Positions 16,319 to 25,647 of a stretch of DNA of 64,000 nucleotides are shown piece after piece. Under the pieces are notes generated by a model. The model did not search any database, was not told the DNA's origin, and saw only the letters and a program-made list of their open reading frames with translations. A program made the position numbers and the translations under genes. Origin of the DNA: Mycobacterium sp. D16Q13 (GTDB taxonomy: Bacteria > Actinomycetota > Actinomycetes > Mycobacteriales > Mycobacteriaceae); NCBI RefSeq assembly GCF_002013375.1, contig NZ_MAEW01000019.1, forward strand, positions 62,001 to 126,000, in the 5' to 3' direction. Each line of letters begins with the position of its first letter. The stretch's first letter is position 1.

Positions 16319-17800
16319 ATGACTGACGCGGCAGTTGGTGAACCGTTCGTTCGTATCCTCGCCAACCTCGCGGAATCGTCGCCGGATGCCCCGGCGATCA
16401 CCTGCGGTACCGAGTCGGTCACGAGGGCGGAACTGGAGCGTCGTGCCACCGCCTTGGCACACGCGTATCACCGCCTCGGTGTACGGCAGGGCGACCTCGT
16501 CACCATCGGATTGCCCAACTCGGTGGAGTTCTTCGCCGCTCAGATCGCGGTATGGAAGCTCGGCGCCACCCCTCAGCCGGTGTCGTGGCGCCTGCCGCTC
16601 GCGGAACGCCGGGCAATCGTCGAGCTCGCCGATTCCGCTCTCGTGGTGGGGGTGGACCCGGCTGATCATCCGGATCGCGTGTGTGTGCAGGCAGGATTCG
16701 AACCCCTAGCCGAAGATCAGGCCGCCGGGCCATTGCCTGAGGTGGTATCGCCGGCCTGGAAGGCGCCGACCTCCGGAGGCAGTACCGGGCGCCCCAAGAT
16801 CATTCTCGCCCCCAGTCCCGCAGCCATCACCGGCCCGGCTGCCGGTGAGATGATGGGCATGCTGCCGGGTGATGCCCAGCTCGTCGCTGGTCCGCTGTAT
16901 CACAATGCGCCGCTGATGTTTTCGTCATACGGGCTGCTGCTGGGCCATCATCTGATCGTCCAGCCGAAGTTTGACGCGCTGCAAGCGCTCGAACTGATCG
17001 ACACACACAAGGTCACCTGGTTGCAGGTGGTACCCACGATGATGTCGCGAATACTGCGTGAGGTTCGGCAGCATCCCGGTCAATTCGACCTGTCCACCAT
17101 TCGGGTGCTGTGGCACATGGCCGCTCCGTGTCCGGTGTGGCTGAAACAAGCATGGATCGATCTGCTGGGCCCGGAGGTGATCTGGGAGTTGTACGCCGGC
17201 ACCGAGGCCATCGGCGGAACCATCATCACCGGACCGGAATGGTTGGCCCACCGCGGCTCCGTCGGCAAGCCTGCGCTCGGTGAACTGACGATCCTGGACG
17301 AGGAGGGAAATCCGTTGCCTTCCGGGGAGGTGGGAGAGATCTTCATGCGCCCGTGGGAAGGGACTCCCAAGCCCTACAAATACCTTGGCGCTGAGATCAA
17401 GCGGGTCGGAACGTGGGAATCCATCGGCGATCTCGGCTGGCTTGATGACGACGGCTACCTCTACATGAGTGATCGCCGTACCGACCTGATCGTGACAGGC
17501 GGAGCGAATGTGTTTCCCGCGGAAGTGGAATCCGTCATGAACGGTTACCCCGGAGTGGTCGACAGTGTCGTCGTGGGCCTACCCGATGACGACCTCGGGC
17601 AGATCGTGCACGCGGTTGTACACGCCGAGGGAAACGTGACCGAAGACCAGCTGCGCGACTACCTGCTCGACGAGATTGTCCGGTATAAGGTTCCGCGCAC
17701 CATCGAGTTTGTCGCGGAGCCGCTTCGTGAGGACTCAGGCAAGGTGCGGCGCAGCCTCATTCGCGAGCAGGCGATTGCCCGTCGGGCCGCGACGGGCTAG
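16319..17800 (+). CDS. AMP-binding acyl-CoA ligase (FadD/bile-acid-CoA-ligase-like)
   Basis: 493-aa ANL-superfamily enzyme that adenylates a carboxylic acid and transfers it to CoA. The phosphate loop is TSGGSTGRPK, the adenine motif is ELYAGTEAIGG, the hinge segment is MSDRRTDLIVTGGANVFPAEVE, and the catalytic C-terminal Lys is in EDSGKVRRS. The form resembles medium-chain, steroid or bile-acid CoA ligases more than long-chain FadD enzymes; the real substrate is unknown. Start ATG 16319 lies right after uvrA (10 bp). The 3' end overlaps a convergent small gene by 44 bp. M. tuberculosis has no ligase at this locus, as far as I recall. Confidence 0.88.
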   Translation: MTDAAVGEPFVRILANLAESSPDAPAITCGTESVTRAELERRATALAHAYHRLGVRQGDLVTIGLPNSVEFFAAQIAVWKLGATPQPVSWRLPLAERRAIVELADSALVVGVDPADHPDRVCVQAGFEPLAEDQAAGPLPEVVSPAWKAPTSGGSTGRPKIILAPSPAAITGPAAGEMMGMLPGDAQLVAGPLYHNAPLMFSSYGLLLGHHLIVQPKFDALQALELIDTHKVTWLQVVPTMMSRILREVRQHPGQFDLSTIRVLWHMAAPCPVWLKQAWIDLLGPEVIWELYAGTEAIGGTIITGPEWLAHRGSVGKPALGELTILDEEGNPLPSGEVGEIFMRPWEGTPKPYKYLGAEIKRVGTWESIGDLGWLDDDGYLYMSDRRTDLIVTGGANVFPAEVESVMNGYPGVVDSVVVGLPDDDLGQIVHAVVHAEGNVTEDQLRDYLLDEIVRYKVPRTIEFVAEPLREDSGKVRRSLIREQAIARRAATG

Positions 17801-18017
17801 CTTCCTCACGCATCGACCTGCGGATTTCCTCGAGCCGCTCGGCCGCTGCGCGGGCCCTGGCGTCGAACTGCTCCTCGACCGCGCGGCCCTCGTCGCTCTC
17901 GGCGTCCAGCTCAGCGGACCCGGCAGCCGTGCCGGATCGGGTTTCGATCTTCTCGCGCACCGACTCGAAGGTCGGCACACCGCTGTCGGTGTATCCCGGA
18001 TCAGGCGTATCGGACAT
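17757..18017 (-). CDS. small conserved acidic protein, PspA-like fragment
   Basis: 86 aa, charged and helical, without a signal or membrane span. The motif VPTFESVREKIETRSGT followed by an Ala/Glu/Arg-rich helix (EEQFDARARAAAERLEEIRRS) looks like a short protein family found in mycobacteria and sometimes annotated as a PspA domain; function unknown. Start ATG 18017, with TAGCGT 8 nt upstream (18026-18031, minus strand). Its last 44 bp are antisense to the end of the acyl-CoA ligase gene. Confidence 0.7.
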   Translation of the reverse strand: MSDTPDPGYTDSGVPTFESVREKIETRSGTAAGSAELDAESDEGRAVEEQFDARARAAAERLEEIRRSMREEASPSRPDGQSPARE

Positions 18018-18049
18018 ACCGCTCGACGCTACTCCGCCGCGCAGAACAG

Positions 18050-19417
18050 TCAGCGCGGCAACGGCACATCGGGCACCGTGGGCGTGCCGATCCGGCCCGC
18101 CATCCAGGGGAGCGCCGAGGTGAACGCCGTCTGCGCGAACGGCCATTTGTGTTCGCCGGGCTTGTGCTGCACCGTGCATGAGATCCCTTGCGCCGCACCA
18201 ATCTCGCATAGGCGGTGCGCGGCACGGTCCTGATCGCTCAGTGGAACAGAGGCCGAGGCGCCCGGTGCCGCTCCGGTACTGGTGAGCGCTCCGGACCCCG
18301 CTCGGTGCAGTCCGTTGACGTCGAACCATCCGGCGGTGTTCGCATACCGCCCGTGACGTGACATCACCGTTGCCGGATCGAACTGCTCCCACGCCGACGT
18401 GTCACCGCCGAAAAGACGGGCAATGGTCTGTGTCTTGTTGCCGGTATTCGGCGACATGTCACCGGCGATGTCCTCGAAGGTGCTGAACAATTCGGGGTGT
18501 TTGACGGCAAGCGTCACCGCGCACGTGCCACCCATCGACCAGCCCACCACGCCCCAGTTCTGCGGCCGTGGACTGACTCCGAAGCGCGACACCATGAACG
18601 GGACAACGTCCTTGGTGAGATGGTCGGCGGAGTTGCCGCGCGGGCCGTTCACACATTCGGTGTCGTTGTTGAACGAGCCACCGGCGTCGACGAACACCAT
18701 GACGGGCGCGTTCCCGCCATGCTGGCTGGCGAAGGCATCCGCCGCCTCGACCGCGTTCCCGCTGCGAATCCAGTCACTCGGGGTGTTGAACTCGCCGCCG
18801 ATCATCATGATTGTCGGCAGCTGGGTGCGGGTGGAGTCGAACCAGGCCGGGGGCAGGTAGACGATCTCCTGGCGATGGCGAAATCCACTGGCATCGGCCG
18901 GGATGTCCACCGGTACGAGCTTGCCCTTCGTCATCGTCGGACCGCGGCGCTCCTCGCGAGCGGCCGTCACCGTGGCCATATCGGCCTGGTTGGGCAGCGG
19001 GCCGGCGGTCAACTGTGCCCAGCCGGACTGGACGCTGCGCACGTATCCCGTCCATTGATTCAGCATCAGCGATCCTGAAAGGAGCGCGAGCGGCACCGCG
19101 GTGATCGCGACCGCGCGACGCCACCAGTGCGCCGTGCGCCAGCCCACCAACAGGACCGTGGCGGCCACTCCGGTGAGTGCGATCCACACCCACAGCATGA
19201 GAGGGGCAGGATTTCCCCTATCGGCCCAGCCCTCGGAGTTGATGTACCAGTACGCCCACACGGCAAGCGTGGCGCCGACGGCCACCGCTACGGGTAACCA
19301 GCGCTGAAACCACTGACGACTACGCAGTCCTATCGCGATGACGAGCGCAAAACCGGCAATGACCTGCATGGAGACGGGGAAGCTCCCATGTAACAACGAG
19401 ATGTCATGACCGGACAC
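18050..19417 (-). CDS. membrane-anchored alpha/beta-hydrolase esterase (Rv1639c-like)
   Basis: 455 aa. Three or four membrane spans fill residues about 15-125 (SMQVIAGFALVIAIGL; WLPVAVAVGATLAVWAYWY; LMLWVWIALTGVAATVLLV; AVAITAVPLALLSGSLML). They are followed by an extracytoplasmic esterase-D/mycolyltransferase-like domain. The nucleophile elbow is GWSMGG, with the oxyanion region near VYLPPAW and a likely His in HKWPFAQ near the C-terminus. The architecture is shared with actinobacterial envelope esterases; a role in cell-wall lipids is possible but unproven. GTG start at 19417; an internal ATG (MQVIAG) is an alternative. Same place as Rv1639c, beside lysX. Confidence 0.85.
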   Translation of the reverse strand: MSGHDISLLHGSFPVSMQVIAGFALVIAIGLRSRQWFQRWLPVAVAVGATLAVWAYWYINSEGWADRGNPAPLMLWVWIALTGVAATVLLVGWRTAHWWRRAVAITAVPLALLSGSLMLNQWTGYVRSVQSGWAQLTAGPLPNQADMATVTAAREERRGPTMTKGKLVPVDIPADASGFRHRQEIVYLPPAWFDSTRTQLPTIMMIGGEFNTPSDWIRSGNAVEAADAFASQHGGNAPVMVFVDAGGSFNNDTECVNGPRGNSADHLTKDVVPFMVSRFGVSPRPQNWGVVGWSMGGTCAVTLAVKHPELFSTFEDIAGDMSPNTGNKTQTIARLFGGDTSAWEQFDPATVMSRHGRYANTAGWFDVNGLHRAGSGALTSTGAAPGASASVPLSDQDRAAHRLCEIGAAQGISCTVQHKPGEHKWPFAQTAFTSALPWMAGRIGTPTVPDVPLPR

Positions 19418-19502
19418 GCACCCATGATGGCCTAGTTACCTGTGAATTGTCTGTCAGGTATTTGACGAGTCCGGATACGGAATGCGAACGGATTCGCCGT
19501 GG

Positions 19503-22500
19503 TTACCGGGGTTTGGCGAGCGGGAACGGCAGGGTCTCGCGAATGCTGCGCCCCGTGATGAGCATGACCACGCGGTCGACCCCCATACCCATACCGCCAG
19601 TGGGCGCCATCGCGTACTCCATCGCACGCAGGAAGTCCTCGTCGAGTTCCATGGCCTCGGCGTCACCACCCGCCGCGAGAAGTGACTGCTCGTACAGGCG
19701 TCGCCGCTGCTCCACCGGGTCGGTCAACTCGGTGTACGCGGTGCCGAGCTCGACACCCCAGGCCACCAGATCCCACCGCTCAGCAAGACCGTCGATGCTC
19801 CGGTGCGGGCGCGTCAGCGGGGACACCGACACCGGAAAATCGCTGTAGAACGTGGGTGTGGTGGTGTGCTTTTCGACGAGCTGCTCGTAGAGCTCGAGCG
19901 CCAGGTGCCCGGCATCCCATCGCGGATTGAACTGCACCTCCGCTGACCGGCAGAACCTTTGCAGCGTAGGCACTTCCGTTGTGGCATCGACCTGTTCGCC
20001 GAGGGCTTCCGAGATCGCCTGGTGCACCGGGATGATCGGCCACTCGCCGCTGACGTCGACGGGGATCAGCTTTCCGTCCGCGCCTTCTCCGCCCGCCCGC
20101 ATCACCACTTCGCTGCCATGCGCCGCCTTGGCGGCGTTCTGGATCAGCTGTTGGGTTGTCTTGGCCCAGGTCAGATAATCGGCATGAGCCTGATACGCCT
20201 CCAGCAGGGTGAATTCGGGATTGTGGCTGAAGTCCACACCCTCATTGCGGAAGGCCCGGCCTAGTTCGAAGACCCTTTCCACGCCGCCCACGCAGAGTCG
20301 CTTGAGATACAGCTCGGGCGCGATGCGCAGATACAGGTCCAGGTTGTAGGCGTTGATATGCGTCAGGAATGGGCGAGCGTTGGCTCCACCGTGCACCTGC
20401 TGCAGGATCGGCGTCTCGACCTCTAAGAATCCCTGTGACAGCAAGGTGTTGCGCAGCGACGTGATGATCGCGCTGCGCGCCGCGATCTGATCTCTGGCCT
20501 CGGGGTTGATCGCCAGATCAAGGTATCGAGCGCGCACTCTTGCTTCGGGGTCGGTGAGACCCTTTCGCTTATCGGGCAACGGATGCAGGCACTTACCGAT
20601 AATTCGCCACGATCGCACCAGTACGGACCGCGTGCCATTGTGCGACTGACCCATGACCCCACTGGCCTCGACCAGGTCGCCGAGATCGATGGCAGCGGTG
20701 AACTCTTCATGCAGGAGTGGGTCGTCGATGAGTAGCTGTACCTCTGCCGACCAGTCGCGCAGCTGCGCGAAAAGCACACCGCCATAGTCACGGATGCGCA
20801 GCAGGCGACCGCTGACGACTACCTCGGTACCGTCGGCGGCGGCCAGCGCCTCGGCAACGGTGTGGCTGGGCGGCGAGCCGACCGGATAGGCGTCGATTCC
20901 TCGCTCCTGCAAGGCCGCAAGCTTGCCAAGCCGCACCTTCACCTGCTCGGGGATCCGCTGCAGTGCCGTTGGCTGAGGCGGCAGGTCGGGCGCGGTGCCA
21001 TCGTGGTGCAGCAGTCCGGTGGCCACGATGGCCTGCGGCACCGCACTGTATTGACCGGTGTGCCTTGGCTTGTCGCGGTTGCCGAACGGCAAGACCAGGA
21101 ACCCCTCGGCGATCACCGAAGCGATGCCGATCCGGGGGATGAGCCGGGCGTCCTCGTAGCAGGCGAATCGAGGCACCCATTCGGGTTGATACTTCACGTT
21201 GGAGCGGTACAGCTGCTCGAACTGCCAGAACCGTGAGGCGAACATCAACACCGAGCGCCACAGCCGGAGCACGGGGCCCGCTCCGATACGGGAGCCGTCC
21301 GCGTAGACCGAGCGGAACATCACGAAGTTGAGAGAAACCCGGGTGATTCCCATGGCCTCTGCCCGGGTGAGTAGCTCGGTAACCATGAATTCGATGGTGC
21401 CGTTGGGCGATTGACGCGAACGGCGCATCAATTCGAGGGACACCCCATTGGCTCCCCAGGGCACCAGTGACAGCATGGCGACGGCGTTGCCGTCGGGGTC
21501 GACCGCCTCCACCAGCAGGCAGTCACCGTCGGTCGAGTCACCCAATCGCCCGAGGGCCATCGAGAATCCGCGTTCGGTATTGCCGTCGCGCCACATGTCG
21601 GCGTTGGCGATGATCTGTTTCGCCTCGTCCGCCGTCAATTCACGATGGCGGCGGATACGCACCGACAGTCCCGAGCGCCGGGCGCGGTTGACGGCCTGGC
21701 GGACCGCCGCCATGTGCGGACCTGATATCGAGAATGACCGCGGGTACAGGATCGCCTCGTCGCCGAGTTCGAGTGCGTTCAGGCCGTGTTCGCGGTAGGC
21801 GAGCGCACCCTCGGCGCTCGCGCCCATCACCGCGGGCGCCCAGCCGTACGCCTGGCATACCTGTAGCCAGGCGGCAATGGCCTGGCTCCATGCTGTTTTG
21901 TCCCCGATGGGGTCCGCGCTGACCAGGCAGACGCCGACCTCCACGCGATATGTCACGGCCGCACGGCCGTTGGGCGCGAAGATCACCGCCTTGTCGCGCC
22001 GTGTCGCGAAGTATCCGAGGGAATCGTCCTGCCCGTACCGATCCAGTAGACCCCGAATCAGGGATTCGTCGTCGCCGGTCAGCGCATTGACCGCGCGCTG
22101 GGAGCGGAAGAGCACCACGGCCGCGGACATCAGGGCCAGCGCCCCAAACAGACCGAAGAGCCAGTTGAGGAACAGATGCGGATGACCGTCGAAGAACTCG
22201 TGGCCCGCGAGGGAGAACCCGGCCACACGGTTCAGCGCCCACCAGAAGCGATCGGATCGCGCCAAGGTCCCCGGAAACATCTCGGTGAGACTCCAGGCGA
22301 CGACTGTTCCGAGCGTCAATCCACCGATGAGCACGGCAACGGCCTTGACCGTCGCACCGCGCCGCACCTTCGCGTAAAACTCATGCCGCGCGAGGATCAG
22401 CAGGATGATCGTGCCGCCGTGGAGCACCAGCCCAAGGATCTCGACGGTGTCGCGATGCTGAATGAAACCGCCGATATTGAGGGCCGACAGCACCGACAGG

Positions 22501-22820
22501 TTGATCAGCAGGATCCACCACGCCATGCTCTTGCGCACCGCGAGTGCCGCCGCCAGCAGTGACAGCACGAAGGCCCACGCGAGGCTGGTGTCCGGCCAGT
22601 CGAACAGATACTCGTCGATAAATGCCCGGGGAACCTGTGTCAGGTGCCGGATGATCGGCGAGATACTCGACAGGAAGATCATCGCCGCGAAGACCCCGAC
22701 GAGCCACCCGAAGAAGGTCGGTACCCAGTGCAGTGTCGAGGTGGGTGAGGGAATCGGCTTGGGGGTCTTGCCAATTCCCGGGCCGGCTAGTGGCGGTGAG
22801 ACAGAAACCTCAGATGTCAC
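19503..22820 (-). CDS. lysX: bifunctional lysyl-tRNA synthetase / lysylphosphatidylglycerol synthetase LysX
   Basis: 1105 aa, three parts: an N-terminal membrane region of six or more spans (about 30-235), an MprF/GNAT-like lysyl-transfer domain (about 240-600), then an OB-fold anticodon domain and a class II lysyl-tRNA synthetase core ending GMGMGVDRVVMLITG. LysX makes Lys-tRNA and uses it to lysinylate phosphatidylglycerol, lowering negative surface charge and raising resistance to cationic peptides. GTG start at 22820, with TATCCT (22827-22832, minus strand) 6 nt upstream, so it can be transcribed leaderless as well as from DUF1844. It is longer than ordinary LysRS because of the fused membrane part. 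Confidence 0.96.
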   Translation of the reverse strand: MTSEVSVSPPLAGPGIGKTPKPIPSPTSTLHWVPTFFGWLVGVFAAMIFLSSISPIIRHLTQVPRAFIDEYLFDWPDTSLAWAFVLSLLAAALAVRKSMAWWILLINLSVLSALNIGGFIQHRDTVEILGLVLHGGTIILLILARHEFYAKVRRGATVKAVAVLIGGLTLGTVVAWSLTEMFPGTLARSDRFWWALNRVAGFSLAGHEFFDGHPHLFLNWLFGLFGALALMSAAVVLFRSQRAVNALTGDDESLIRGLLDRYGQDDSLGYFATRRDKAVIFAPNGRAAVTYRVEVGVCLVSADPIGDKTAWSQAIAAWLQVCQAYGWAPAVMGASAEGALAYREHGLNALELGDEAILYPRSFSISGPHMAAVRQAVNRARRSGLSVRIRRHRELTADEAKQIIANADMWRDGNTERGFSMALGRLGDSTDGDCLLVEAVDPDGNAVAMLSLVPWGANGVSLELMRRSRQSPNGTIEFMVTELLTRAEAMGITRVSLNFVMFRSVYADGSRIGAGPVLRLWRSVLMFASRFWQFEQLYRSNVKYQPEWVPRFACYEDARLIPRIGIASVIAEGFLVLPFGNRDKPRHTGQYSAVPQAIVATGLLHHDGTAPDLPPQPTALQRIPEQVKVRLGKLAALQERGIDAYPVGSPPSHTVAEALAAADGTEVVVSGRLLRIRDYGGVLFAQLRDWSAEVQLLIDDPLLHEEFTAAIDLGDLVEASGVMGQSHNGTRSVLVRSWRIIGKCLHPLPDKRKGLTDPEARVRARYLDLAINPEARDQIAARSAIITSLRNTLLSQGFLEVETPILQQVHGGANARPFLTHINAYNLDLYLRIAPELYLKRLCVGGVERVFELGRAFRNEGVDFSHNPEFTLLEAYQAHADYLTWAKTTQQLIQNAAKAAHGSEVVMRAGGEGADGKLIPVDVSGEWPIIPVHQAISEALGEQVDATTEVPTLQRFCRSAEVQFNPRWDAGHLALELYEQLVEKHTTTPTFYSDFPVSVSPLTRPHRSIDGLAERWDLVAWGVELGTAYTELTDPVEQRRRLYEQSLLAAGGDAEAMELDEDFLRAMEYAMAPTGGMGMGVDRVVMLITGRSIRETLPFPLAKPR

Positions 22821-22826
22821 CTAGCG

Positions 22827-22832
22827 AGGATA
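22827..22832 (-). promoter_or_regulatory. -10 box, leaderless start of lysX
   Basis: TATCCT on the minus strand ends 6 nt before the lysX GTG, in the 40-bp gap between the DUF1844 gene and lysX. Confidence 0.5.
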
Positions 22833-22860
22833 GGCCGTGTAGCTGGGAGTTCACTGACGC

Positions 22861-23259
22861 TCAGCGCAAGTACTTCTCGCCGGGCCCCTGGCCGGGTTCG
22901 TCCGGGACGGCGCTGGCTTCGCGGAACGCCTTCTGCAGACTCTGCAATCCATCGCGGATCGGCGCGGCGTGCGGGCCCAGGTATTCGACCGAGGCCGCCA
23001 CCAGACCGGCAAGTGCGGTGATCAGCCGGCGGGCCTCGTCGAGATCCCGATGTGGGCTTTCGTCGGGATCGGGGGAGGACAGGCCCAGTTTCTCGGCACT
23101 GGAGCTCATCAGCATCACAATGGCCTTGGTGATCACCTCGATCGCCGGGATATCGGCGAGCTCGCGGATCGACTCGGTGAGGGGCTCGTCGTGGTCAAGG
23201 TCATCGGTCACGGCTGCTAGACTGTCATGCGCGACCGTTCCCGGCTCCGTCGGGGACAT
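22861..23259 (-). CDS. DUF1844 family protein
   Basis: 132 aa, cytoplasmic, mostly helical. The DUF1844 core is ADIPAIEVITKAIVMLMSSSAEKLGL, followed by a helix-rich half (DLDEARRLITALAGLVAASVEYLG). The family often lies divergent from infC in actinobacteria, and its function is unknown. I place the start at ATG 23259; a GTG 18 codons on (VTDDLDHDEP) would give the more typical shorter family length. It is transcribed towards lysX with a 40-bp gap. Confidence 0.82.
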   Translation of the reverse strand: MSPTEPGTVAHDSLAAVTDDLDHDEPLTESIRELADIPAIEVITKAIVMLMSSSAEKLGLSSPDPDESPHRDLDEARRLITALAGLVAASVEYLGPHAAPIRDGLQSLQKAFREASAVPDEPGQGPGEKYLR

Positions 23260-23378
23260 CAAGTGGAGTCCCGCTCCCACCGCTGGCCATACGGTACAGC
23301 GGTCCGGTCCAGCCACCTCCGGGTGGTTGTTCTGCGATCTGCAGAACGGCGTATGTCGTCGTGACCGGTCGGCTTCGG

Positions 23379-23406
23379 GCCCTGCCATGAGCAGGGCTTT
23401 TCTGTT
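23379..23406 (+). promoter_or_regulatory. intrinsic-terminator-like attenuator in the infC leader
   Basis: GCCCTGC and GCAGGGC (23379-23385, 23391-23397) form a 7-bp stem with loop CATGA, followed by TTTTCTGTT. It lies about 95 nt before the infC start on the same strand and has a U-tract only in that direction. In many bacteria the infC-rpmI-rplT leader is controlled by L20 or by attenuation, so premature termination is plausible. Confidence 0.6.
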
Positions 23407-23498
23407 CGTAATGAGCAGAGTGCTGATGGACCCCGCTTTATGTCCCTGTCGATCTGTGTTTCGGTCACGACAGTTAGAGGACGAGCCAGGGAGGCCAC

Positions 23499-24113
<615 letters not shown>

Positions 24114-24143
24114 TACGGAAAACGAAGGACAGGGAACACCAAG

Positions 24144-24338
24144 ATGCCCAAGGCCAAGACCCACAGCGGTGCGTCGAAGCGCTTCCGCACCACCGGTAGC
24201 GGAAAGATCGTGCGCCAGAAGGCGAACCGTCGCCACCTGCTGGAGCACAAGCCCACCAGCCGCACCCGTCGTCTCGACGGCCGCGCCGTGGTTGCAGAGA
24301 ACGACGCCAAGCGCGTCAAGAAGATGCTGACCGGCTAG
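24144..24338 (+). CDS. rpmI: 50S ribosomal protein L35
   Basis: 64 aa, strongly basic; opens MPKAKTHSGASKRFRTTGSG and includes RRHLLEHKPTSRTRRL, the usual L35 signature. ATG 24144 after AAGGACAGGG. It lies in the standard infC-rpmI-rplT operon, 30 bp after infC. Confidence 0.97.
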   Translation: MPKAKTHSGASKRFRTTGSGKIVRQKANRRHLLEHKPTSRTRRLDGRAVVAENDAKRVKKMLTG

Positions 24339-24406
24339 CAGCCGCGTTCACGACCACCCCAATACACAGCACCTGCATCACTAGAAATCACTAATAAGGA
24401 ATACTT

Positions 24407-24796
24407 ATGGCACGCGTGAAAAGGGCCGTCAACGCCCAGAAGAAGCGCCGGACAATCCTGAAGGCCTCCAAGGGCTACCGCGGTCAGCGGTCGCGCTTGT
24501 ACCGCAAGGCCAAGGAACAGCAGCTGCACTCGCTGACCTACGCATACCGGGACCGTCGCGCCCGCAAGGGTGAGTTTCGCAAGTTGTGGATCGCGCGTAT
24601 CAACGCCGCGGCTCGCGCCAACGACATCACCTACAACCGATTCATCCAGGGCCTGAAGATCGCGGGCGTCGAGGTTGACCGCAAGAACCTCGCCGAGCTG
24701 GCTGTCAGCGATGCGGCCGCGTTCACCGCGCTGGTCGAGGTCGCCAAGGCCGCGCTGCCTGAGGACGTCAACGCTCCAGCCGGGGAAGCCGCCTGA
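24407..24796 (+). CDS. rplT: 50S ribosomal protein L20
   Basis: 129 aa, basic; the L20 N-terminal extension MARVKRAVNAQKKRRTILKA and the globular core (FIQGLKIAGVEVDRKNLAELA) are intact. L20 organises 23S rRNA domain II early in 50S assembly and is the autogenous repressor of this operon in several bacteria. ATG 24407 after AATAAGGAAT, 68 bp after rpmI. Confidence 0.97.
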   Translation: MARVKRAVNAQKKRRTILKASKGYRGQRSRLYRKAKEQQLHSLTYAYRDRRARKGEFRKLWIARINAAARANDITYNRFIQGLKIAGVEVDRKNLAELAVSDAAAFTALVEVAKAALPEDVNAPAGEAA

Positions 24797-24828
24797 GCAA
24801 CTCGGCTCTGACTGAGCGGTCACAAACA

Positions 24829-25581
24829 GTGATCGACGCGGTCAAGCTGCACCGGCCCGCCGCCCGTCGGCGGGCCGGTCTTTTTCTGGCGGAAGGCCCC
24901 AACCTGGTCGAGGCCGCACTGCGGTCCGGCGCGGTAGAACGTGTCTTCGCGACCGAGGCTGCGGCAGAGCGATTCGCGGGCCTCTTGGTTGACGCACCCA
25001 TACATCTGGTGACCGAACGTGCCGCGAAAGCATTGTCCGACACCGTGACTCCGGTCGGGCTGGTAGCCGAGTGCCGTTCCATCGCGGCCACGTGGCCTCA
25101 GATCGTCGCGCTTTCACCACGGTTCATCGTTGTCGCCGTTGATATCTCGGAGCCGGGCAACGCGGGCACCCTGATTCGCGTTGCCGACGCGATGGGCGCC
25201 GACGCCGTGGTACTGGCTGGTAACAGCGTCGACCCGTTCAACGGCAAGAGCCTGCGTGCCTCGGCGGGCAGCATTTTCAACATCCCCGTCATACCGGAGG
25301 GAGATGCGGCGTCGATCGCCGCGGACCTCACCGCGCGGGGTGGGGCAGTGCTGGCCACCACCCTCGACGGCGAGCTGTCGCTCGACGATGCCGATCCGGT
25401 GCTGGCCGGGGCCTGTGCCTGGATCTTCGGAAACGAAGCGCACGGGCTCGACAGCGCGACGGCCGCACTGGCTACACATCGGATCAGCATCCCGATGCGC
25501 GGGGGAGCCGAAAGCCTCAACCTGGCCAGCGCCGCGTCGATTTGCCTATACGCCACGGCGCGGATGCATCGCGGTCAATAG
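24829..25581 (+). CDS. tsnR: TrmH-family rRNA/tRNA 2'-O-methyltransferase (TsnR-like)
   Basis: 250 aa from GTG 24829. The N-terminal substrate-binding part (HRPAARRRAGLFLAEGPNLV) is followed by a SPOUT methyltransferase domain with the knot motifs DISEPGNAGTLIR, WIFGNEAHGLD and SIPMRGGAESLNLASAAS. It methylates a ribose in structured RNA using S-adenosylmethionine; the M. tuberculosis homologue at this site is called tsnR, but the target is not established. Family members begin with LTERS, which is encoded just upstream in frame (24808-24822), so the true start is probably CTG at 24793, overlapping the rplT stop, adding 12 residues. Confidence 0.88.
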   Translation: MIDAVKLHRPAARRRAGLFLAEGPNLVEAALRSGAVERVFATEAAAERFAGLLVDAPIHLVTERAAKALSDTVTPVGLVAECRSIAATWPQIVALSPRFIVVAVDISEPGNAGTLIRVADAMGADAVVLAGNSVDPFNGKSLRASAGSIFNIPVIPEGDAASIAADLTARGGAVLATTLDGELSLDDADPVLAGACAWIFGNEAHGLDSATAALATHRISIPMRGGAESLNLASAASICLYATARMHRGQ

Positions 25582-25647
25582 CCTCCAGTACTATCCGACA
25601 AAGCCGTAACGACGAGTACTAGTAACTTCCACGGATCGAGGAACCTA

